Below are positions 7,640-11,384 of a stretch of DNA of 11,384 nt, piece by piece; within the stretch, counting starts at the first letter, position 1, and every line of letters starts with the position of its first letter. The DNA comes from an uncultured Bacillota bacterium (GTDB taxonomy: Bacteria; Bacillota; Clostridia; Lachnospirales; Lachnospiraceae), in NCBI GenBank assembly GCA_958352855.1, contig CATWQE010000084.1, positions 1-11,384 on the forward strand, in the 5' to 3' direction. A program made the translations under genes and the position numbers. Below the pieces are notes generated by a model. It was not told the origin of the DNA. It was given only the letters and a program-made list of their open reading frames with translations, and did not search any database.

Positions 7640-8222
7640 CTTTTAAATTTCCCTTTTCTACATGCTCTGCCAAAATTTCATCAAAATACTGCTTCATGGT
7701 CCTTGAACCTTCTGCCAGGCGGCTGTTTCTTCCAAGCACCTGGGATTTCTTCACCTCATGCTCCCGCCAGGAACGTCCTCCTGTTGCGTGATTCAGCATA
7801 AAAGGCTGCATATTGTCGCACACATGGGCAAATTTAGCTTCCGGCGTTTCATAGGCTTCAAACTCTTCCCACAACGCCCGAAACATCTCTGCCTGATCCT
7901 CTGGCAATATGCCAAAAATCCTCTGAGCTGCCTTTACTTCCCGCTCCCGTTTCGTCTTGTTTCCTGCAGCATCATATGCATAAGTATCACCTGCATCAAT
8001 TTCTACCAGATCATGAATCAGCACCATGGTCATAACCTTTGCCACGTCCACAGGCTCATTGGCATATTCCCTGAGCAGAACCGCCATCAAAGCCAGATGC
8101 CAGGAATGTTCCGCATCATTTTCCTTTCTCTCTCCATTTGACAAATACGTCTGGCGGGTAATAAATTTCAGCTTATCCACTTCCAGCAGAAAATCCATTT
8201 GTTTTTTCAAACGTTCATCCAT
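7632..8222 (-). CDS. HD-domain phosphohydrolase, YfbR/HDDC2-like (probable 5'-deoxynucleotidase)
   Basis: This 196-aa protein belongs to the HD_3 type of metal-dependent phosphohydrolases. It has H39 (DAEHSWH), the H70-D71 pair with E74 and D76 (IHDLVEIDAGD) and D136 (CDNMQPF), the spacing seen in E. coli YfbR, which dephosphorylates deoxynucleoside 5'-monophosphates. The nucleotide substrate is inferred from the family. I chose the ATG at 8222 because AGAGG lies 9 nt upstream. A GTG three codons earlier (8231) would directly abut that site. It lies 28 nt after the DUF6142-like gene and overlaps the aminopeptidase start by 8 nt (ATGAATGA). Confidence 0.88.
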   Translation of the reverse strand: MDERLKKQMDFLLEVDKLKFITRQTYLSNGERKENDAEHSWHLALMAVLLREYANEPVDVAKVMTMVLIHDLVEIDAGDTYAYDAAGNKTKREREVKAAQRIFGILPEDQAEMFRALWEEFEAYETPEAKFAHVCDNMQPFMLNHATGGRSWREHEVKKSQVLGRNSRLAEGSRTMKQYFDEILAEHVEKGNLKDE

Positions 8223-8250
8223 TCTTTTCACCCTCTTTCCACCTGTTTTC

Positions 8251-8571
8251 CTATGAAATCCCTACAAAAAACAATGCCAGCCACAGAACCATCAGGCTTC
8301 CATTGGCCACTGCGCCTATTTTGCAATATAACTGATTCCTGTTTTTCTGGGAAAAACTGCGAAGCCCCAGTACAAATCCATACACAGAAAGCGCCATGGC
8401 TGCCAGTCCCATAGCTCCCAGATACATGCCCCCCTTACCATGAAAAATAAGGGAGCATAAGCTGGAAATGCCAAAAAGCCCCAGAGAAACACCGGCAAAT
8501 ATAGTAGAGATAACTCCCTTTTGGGAATGTTTCTGTCTTGCAAAGGCATATTTATATTTTTTCTTTGCCAT
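8251..8571 (-). CDS. Small three-helix membrane protein, DUF6142-like
   Basis: This 106-aa protein has a basic N-terminus (MAKKKYKYAFARQKHSQKG) followed by three hydrophobic segments at about 20-43, 48-70 and 83-105, with HGKGG and LRSFSQKNRN as polar connectors. The pattern resembles the DUF6142 family of Clostridia. I assign this from memory of the family and it should be checked. The function is unknown. The start is the ATG at 8571, supported by AAAAGGAG and a 1-nt stop/start overlap (TGATG) with the VanZ-like gene. An in-frame start 17 codons earlier would lie inside the VanZ-like gene and has no comparable support. The stop/start overlap suggests coupled translation of the two membrane proteins. 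Confidence 0.82.
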   Translation of the reverse strand: MAKKKYKYAFARQKHSQKGVISTIFAGVSLGLFGISSLCSLIFHGKGGMYLGAMGLAAMALSVYGFVLGLRSFSQKNRNQLYCKIGAVANGSLMVLWLALFFVGIS

Positions 8572-9101
8572 CAATATCTCCTTTTTCTTGCTCTTTTTAT
8601 CTTTTTGTATAAGAAATGGCAAACAGCAAAGGCCACATAGCCAAGGGCTGTGCCAAGAGTATTCATCACTAAATCATCCACATCAAAGCATCCCAGTTTT
8701 GTAATAAGCTGCGCAATCTCCACGCAAAGACTTAAAGCAAATCCTGAAAACGTAATAAAGAAAAATCCTCTTGCATTGGAACTGATAACCGGTGGTATAA
8801 AACCAAAAGGAACAAAGCCAATAATATTCCCCAAAAGATTGGCCATAACAGCCCAGGTTCCAAGCTGCTTCCGGTAAGTCCAGAACCGTTTAATCTCCTG
8901 AAACAAAACCAGATTATAATGGTATTCTCTCTCTTCAAAACTCATTTGTCCATAGCGTTCTGCAAAAAAGAGGAAATAAATCAATGCCAGGATGTAGATT
9001 ACAAACAACAGGCTGCCTGCTGCTCTGATTTTCTTTTTTGTTGCCCGATTCAATATTCTAACCTCATTCCATAAAAGAAATGCAGAAGGGGGCTGTTTCA
9101 C
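8571..9101 (-). CDS. VanZ-like family membrane protein
   Basis: The protein has the VanZ-like pattern (PF04892): a first hydrophobic helix (about 27-47), YNLVLFQEI (62-70), NLLGNIIGFVPFGFIPP (88-104), SLCVEIAQLI (124-133), then CFDVDDLVMNTLGTALGY (138-155) with conserved acidic residues and a last helix to about 166. VanZ gives low-level teicoplanin resistance in Tn1546, but most chromosomal relatives have no proven role, so resistance should not be assumed. The start is uncertain. GTG at 9101 (176 aa) has AAAGGAGG close upstream but lies inside a strong hairpin. TTG at 9053 (160 aa) has GAGGT 7 nt upstream and gives a more typical N-terminus. It overlaps the next gene by 1 nt and has a very basic tail (KKIKRARKRRY). 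Confidence 0.88.
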   Translation of the reverse strand: MKQPPSAFLLWNEVRILNRATKKKIRAAGSLLFVIYILALIYFLFFAERYGQMSFEEREYHYNLVLFQEIKRFWTYRKQLGTWAVMANLLGNIIGFVPFGFIPPVISSNARGFFFITFSGFALSLCVEIAQLITKLGCFDVDDLVMNTLGTALGYVAFAVCHFLYKKIKRARKRRY

Positions 9102-9107
9102 AGCCCC
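9089..9107 (-). terminator. Strong hairpin between the 50-aa gene and the VanZ-like gene
   Basis: GGGGCTGT (9107-9100) and ACAGCCCC (9096-9089) form a perfect 8-bp G/C-rich stem with a GAA loop on the minus-strand RNA. The following bases (CTTCTGCATTTCTTTT) are only loosely T-rich, so termination would be partial at best. It lies 21 nt after the stop of the 50-aa gene and contains the GTG candidate start of the VanZ-like gene. It may be a leaky terminator after pyrE and the small gene, or a structure that limits VanZ-like translation. Confidence 0.55.
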
Positions 9108-9128
9108 TCCTTTGTATTGTCCTTCAGA

Positions 9129-9281
9129 CTAAAATGTAATTTCTGTCTTTCTTTTTAATAATCTGGCGCCGCTTACCAGCATCAAGATTCCAGATGCCAC
9201 CCCGGTAACCAAAACTACAATTCCAAGCGCAATGCTGCCTGCACCGCATCTTGTCATGGTTTTATAAACTTTTTCATTCAT
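9129..9281 (-). CDS. 50-aa hydrophobic small protein downstream of pyrE
   Basis: This short frame starts with ATG at 9281 and ends with TAG at 9129. The product begins MNEKVYKTMTRCGAGS, has one long hydrophobic stretch (about 14-42, rich in G, V, I and L) and ends with a basic polar tail (LLKRKTEITF). It therefore looks like a single-pass or hairpin-forming membrane microprotein. AAGGAAG lies about 10 nt before the start, the spacing to pyrE is only 21 nt, and codon choice looks coding. I believe similar small proteins follow biosynthetic genes in other Lachnospiraceae, but I cannot name a family. The function is unknown; it is probably co-transcribed with pyrE. Confidence 0.75.
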   Translation of the reverse strand: MNEKVYKTMTRCGAGSIALGIVVLVTGVASGILMLVSGARLLKRKTEITF

Positions 9282-9302
9282 AACAGGAACACTTCCTTTT
9301 TC

Positions 9303-9983
9303 TTATTTTACACCATACTGTTCATAATATTTGTCAATCGCCTGTTTCAGGGTATCGTCAATAACAACTCTTCCTTTGTATTCTCTGTTGTGAAGGTGCT
9401 CTACCACTTCCTCCATAGTGACAATGGCGTTTGTCTCAAATCCATAGGTATCTTTTACCTCTTCCAGAGCGCTCTTTTCTCCCCCTTTTCCTACTTCCAT
9501 ACGATTCAGGGAAACCATGAGACCTACGATTTCTACATTGGCTGCCCCGCGTACCTTTGGAACTGTCTCTTCCATGGATTTACCGGAGGTGGTTACATCC
9601 TCAATCATAACAACCCGGTCTCCGTCCTGAAGTTTGCTTCCCAGGAAGCTTCCCTTGTCTGCTCCATGGTCTTTTTCTTCCTTGCGGTCTGAGCAGTAGC
9701 GGACTTCTTTTCCGTATAATTCGCTGTAAGCAATGGCTGTAACAACGCTGATTGGAATTCCTTTATACGCTGGTCCGAAAAGTACGTCAAAATCATCACC
9801 ATATTTATCATGAATAGCCTTTGCATAGTATTCCCCAAGTTTCTTTAACTGGGAACCTGTTACATAGGCTCCTGCATTCATAAAGAAGGGAGACTTTCTG
9901 CCACTTTTTAAAGTAAATTCTCCAAATTTTAACACATCACTATCTACCATGAATTCAATAAATTCCTGTTTATATGCTTCCAT
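9303..9983 (-). CDS. pyrE: Orotate phosphoribosyltransferase
   Basis: The enzyme joins orotate to PRPP, giving OMP in pyrimidine synthesis; it acts as a cytosolic dimer. The 226-aa protein has the type I phosphoribosyltransferase PRPP-binding motif VVMIEDVTTSGKS (124-136), LKSGRKSPFFMNAG (25-38), GPAYKGI (70-76) and the mobile catalytic loop with K104 and H106 (KEEKDHGADKG). I chose ATG at 9983, preceded by GGAGG. A longer in-frame reading to 10076 would add 31 poorly conserved residues encoded by the junction with the mobile element. No convincing promoter is visible in the 89 nt between the integrase stop and this start, so transcription may come from the integrase promoter or from inside the integrase gene. 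Usual neighbours pyrK and pyrD are not present here. Confidence 0.96.
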   Translation of the reverse strand: MEAYKQEFIEFMVDSDVLKFGEFTLKSGRKSPFFMNAGAYVTGSQLKKLGEYYAKAIHDKYGDDFDVLFGPAYKGIPISVVTAIAYSELYGKEVRYCSDRKEEKDHGADKGSFLGSKLQDGDRVVMIEDVTTSGKSMEETVPKVRGAANVEIVGLMVSLNRMEVGKGGEKSALEEVKDTYGFETNAIVTMEEVVEHLHNREYKGRVVIDDTLKQAIDKYYEQYGVK

Positions 9984-10002
9984 ATCTCTTAAAACCTCCA
10001 TA

Positions 10003-10022
10003 TTTACGGGCTTTTTACGCCC
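10003..10022. repeat. TTTACG repeat and short inverted repeat before pyrE
   Basis: TTTACG occurs at 10003-10008 and 10014-10019 (11-nt period), and GGGC/GCCC (10008-10011, 10019-10022) can form a 4-bp stem with a 7-nt loop. It lies in the element/pyrE junction. TTTTTAC within it (10012-10018) recurs at 10054-10060. It might be part of the attachment site, but the repeats are short and chance is possible. Confidence 0.3.
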
Positions 10023-10046
10023 TCCTTTTCTATTTTTATCCCCTAC

Positions 10047-10087
10047 TACACCATTTTTACACCATTTCATACTCAACTACACCTTTT
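10047..10087. repeat. Three TACACC-type repeats at the element end (candidate integrase arm sites)
   Basis: On the plus strand TACACCATTT occurs at 10047-10056 and 10058-10067, an 11-nt period that places both on the same helix face. A related copy, TACACCTTTT, lies at 10078-10087, inside the last codons of the integrase gene. Tn916-type integrases carry an N-terminal domain that binds short direct repeats near the element ends, so these are reasonable candidates. The repeats are seen directly; the binding role is inferred. Confidence 0.5.
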
Positions 10088-11215
10088 CTCGAACTTTTCC
10101 ATTTCCAAGAACAGCGTGTCCTCTGTTACGTGGCAATACAAGTCCATTGTCATTTGTAATGTGCCATGTCCCAAGAGTTTCTGCAAGGTTTTCGGGTTCA
10201 TTCCACATTCGATTGCTCTTGTGGCAAAAGTATGCCGAAGTGTGTGCAATGTAAAGGGGGAAAAATCTATACCTGCTTTGTTTATGTTCTGAATAACCAA
10301 CTGCATACATTGATTGATTAAAAACTGTTGTGTCGGCTGATTATTCTTTGTAACAAAAACAAGATTTTGAAATTCTTCCTTTGCAGTTTTGCCTTTTAGA
10401 ATAATTTCCTGTTTTTGCAGTTTTTGACATTTTAGACTATTGATTGCTTTTGCAGTCAATGGAATGGTTCTTTTTCCGTTATTTGTTTTCGTATCGTGCA
10501 TTTCAAATACATACTTTCCATTTCTACTGAAATAACACAATGTATGCTTTACATGGAGAACCTTTTTCTTGAAATCTATATCTTCCCATTGTAAAGCCGA
10601 TAACTCTCCCACTCGTAAGCCTGTTTCCAATGCTAAAATAAACAGATTTTCATAAAATGTTCCTTTTGCCTGTTCCAAGAAAAGCTCTGTTTCCCTTATT
10701 GTCAGAACACGCCTTTCTTTTTTTTCTTCTTTGGCAATCACAGTATTTATCTGTTTTGCGACATTCTTTACAAGCAAATCTGTATCAACTGCCTTATTCA
10801 GCATATCTACCAGTATCTTTTTAGAATTTTTTCTTGCATTGTCCGTTTTTAGTTTATTAAATGCTTCTTGCATAACAATCAGGTTCAACGACGTTAATTT
10901 TCTCCACCCTAATTCTCCTTGAATACGCTTATAGTGGGTAATATAAGAACCTTTTGTAGAACTTCTGCAATTCTTCTTACAAGTGTTTAGCCAAATATCG
11001 AACCATTCATCTAATGTCATATTTTTATCTACAACATTGATTGCTTTTTCATCATTATACTGTTCGGTTCGCAACTTATGTCTTACCTCATTTAAAGTTT
11101 TCGCATAAATTGTCTGTCTTTTACCGAAACGATTGATAAATCGGGCTTGATATAATCCGTCTTTTCTTTGAGATATACCATTCCCTAATTCTTTCCCGTT
11201 AAGTGATTTACCCAT
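10073..11215 (-). CDS. int: Tyrosine recombinase/integrase of a mobile element, Tn916 type
   Basis: This 380-aa site-specific recombinase would integrate and excise its element through a covalent DNA-tyrosine intermediate. An N-terminal arm-binding domain (about 10-55, with GNGISQRKDGLYQARF) is followed by a SAM-like core-binding domain (about 65-160) and the catalytic domain. All catalytic residues are visible: R201 (TGLRVGEL), K243 (HDTKTNNGKR), H324 and R327 (HTLRHTF), H350 (LLGHG) and Y360 (LYCHV). The start is ATG at 11215 with AAGGAGG 5 nt upstream; an in-frame start 7 codons earlier overlaps that site. The gene is visibly richer in A/T than its neighbours, as expected for acquired DNA. 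It reads outward toward pyrE, so the element body lies to the right, beyond the window. Element type (ICE, transposon or prophage) cannot be decided. Confidence 0.95.
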   Translation of the reverse strand: MGKSLNGKELGNGISQRKDGLYQARFINRFGKRQTIYAKTLNEVRHKLRTEQYNDEKAINVVDKNMTLDEWFDIWLNTCKKNCRSSTKGSYITHYKRIQGELGWRKLTSLNLIVMQEAFNKLKTDNARKNSKKILVDMLNKAVDTDLLVKNVAKQINTVIAKEEKKERRVLTIRETELFLEQAKGTFYENLFILALETGLRVGELSALQWEDIDFKKKVLHVKHTLCYFSRNGKYVFEMHDTKTNNGKRTIPLTAKAINSLKCQKLQKQEIILKGKTAKEEFQNLVFVTKNNQPTQQFLINQCMQLVIQNINKAGIDFSPFTLHTLRHTFATRAIECGMNPKTLQKLLGHGTLQMTMDLYCHVTEDTLFLEMEKFEKRCS

Positions 11216-11266
11216 CACTGCCTCCTTTCCTAGCAAAATCGGGAAAAGAACTATTAAATCTTCTCA

Positions 11267-11295
11267 ATTTTATCATATATTTCCTGTTATTTCAA
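11267..11295 (-). promoter_or_regulatory. Probable integrase promoter
   Basis: On the minus strand TTGAAA (11290-11295) and TAAAAT (11267-11272) are spaced by exactly 17 nt, each matching the housekeeping consensus at 5 of 6 and 5 of 6 positions. They lie about 52 nt before the integrase ATG. This may also supply transcripts reading into pyrE. Confidence 0.6.
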
Positions 11296-11298
11296 TCG

Positions 11299-11309
11299 AG
11301 GAACTTCCT
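11299..11309. promoter_or_regulatory. AGGAA-C-TTCCT palindrome next to the integrase -35 box
   Basis: A perfect 5+1+5 palindrome lies 3 bp upstream of the -35 box of the integrase promoter. This is a usual place for a regulator or recombination-directionality factor to bind. It is short, so the role is only suggested by position. Confidence 0.3.
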
Positions 11310-11345
11310 TAAAAATGTACGAAAAACTGTCAAATAGTCCTTTTC

Positions 11346-11384
11346 TTACTCTACAACTTGATTATTCAGCCATTTATCTAATCT
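11346..11384 (-). CDS. Possible C-terminal end of a gene cut by the window edge (excisionase position)
   Basis: The frame from the window edge reads RLDKWLNNQVVE and stops with TAA at 11346. Small winged-helix or HTH_17 excisionases often end with a KLDxWLxxQ-like helix and are often encoded directly upstream of the integrase, so the tail fits that role. Only 12 residues are visible, with about 130 nt before the integrase start. An open frame of this length occurs easily by chance, so this is a tentative call. Confidence 0.35.
   Translation of the reverse strand, partial: RLDKWLNNQVVE

Noticed and set aside
8572..8622. Longer DUF6142-like protein starting at 8622
   Set aside because: The extension overlaps the VanZ-like coding end out of frame, and the ATG at 8571 has an AAAAGGAG site and a TGATG junction.
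8571..9101. Glycopeptide resistance gene
   Set aside because: VanZ-like proteins are common in Firmicute chromosomes and no vanA/H/X/S/R genes are here; resistance cannot be claimed from this gene alone.
9984..10072. tRNA gene as the integration target
   Set aside because: No cloverleaf, anticodon arm or CCA end is visible at the junction; the target seems to be the pyrE upstream region.
9984..10076. Longer PyrE starting at 10076
   Set aside because: The extra 31 residues are not PyrE-like and come from the element junction; the ATG at 9983 has GGAGG upstream and gives normal PyrE length.
10047..10087. CRISPR array
   Set aside because: Only three short repeats with 1- and 10-nt spacing; no repeat-spacer pattern and no cas genes.
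11302..11333. Second integrase promoter using TTGACA at 11328-11333
   Set aside because: The -35 box is perfect but at 16-18 nt there is only AAGGAA-like sequence, not a usable -10 box.

Overview
The window reads as chromosomal DNA from a gut-type Firmicute, most likely a member of the Lachnospiraceae (relatives of Blautia, Dorea or Ruminococcus gnavus). The evidence is the clostridial style of the PurE/PurM/PurN/PurD and PyrE proteins, AGGAGG-type ribosome sites, a DUF6142-like small membrane protein, a VanZ-like protein and an AAA-ATPase/PD-(D/E)XK protein of a kind common in that group. The genus is an inference. All supported genes lie on the minus strand, so the region is described here from the right edge to the left edge, in the direction of transcription.

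Right edge (about 10.05-11.38 kb): the end of an integrated mobile element. A complete Tn916-type tyrosine recombinase (380 aa), with its own promoter and a possible excisionase tail just upstream of it, points out of the element toward pyrE. Short helically phased repeats at the end of the integrase gene are candidate arm-type integrase sites. The integrase stop lies only 89 nt before the pyrE start, so the element sits directly 5' of pyrE. This DNA is visibly richer in A/T than the rest.

Middle (7.6-9.98 kb): pyrE (orotate phosphoribosyltransferase, last-but-one step of UMP synthesis) is followed by a 50-aa membrane protein that was too short for routine ORF calling, a VanZ-like membrane protein whose apparent start lies inside a strong hairpin, a DUF6142-like three-helix membrane protein, and an HD-domain phosphohydrolase of the YfbR/HDDC2 type. 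The last of these overlaps an unusually long M29 aminopeptidase (5.6-7.6 kb). Spacings are 28 nt or less, with 1-nt and 8-nt overlaps, so co-transcription is likely.

Left-centre (1.92-5.6 kb): a compact purine operon purE-purM-purN-purD. It starts from a near-consensus promoter whose -35 box overlaps the aminopeptidase stop codon, and it ends at a 13-bp intrinsic terminator. purC, purF, purL/Q/S and purH are not in the window and must lie elsewhere. A 14-bp hairpin sits between purM and purN.

Left edge (0.09-1.78 kb): a separately transcribed AAA-ATPase-like protein with a C-terminal PD-(D/E)XK nuclease domain, of unknown biological role. Positions 1-86 contain no gene that I can support.

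Most of the window is ordinary nucleotide metabolism. The parts worth a second look are the element/pyrE junction, the row of uncharacterised membrane genes between the pyrimidine and purine genes, and several RNA hairpins. I see no CRISPR array, tRNA, rRNA or IS element.
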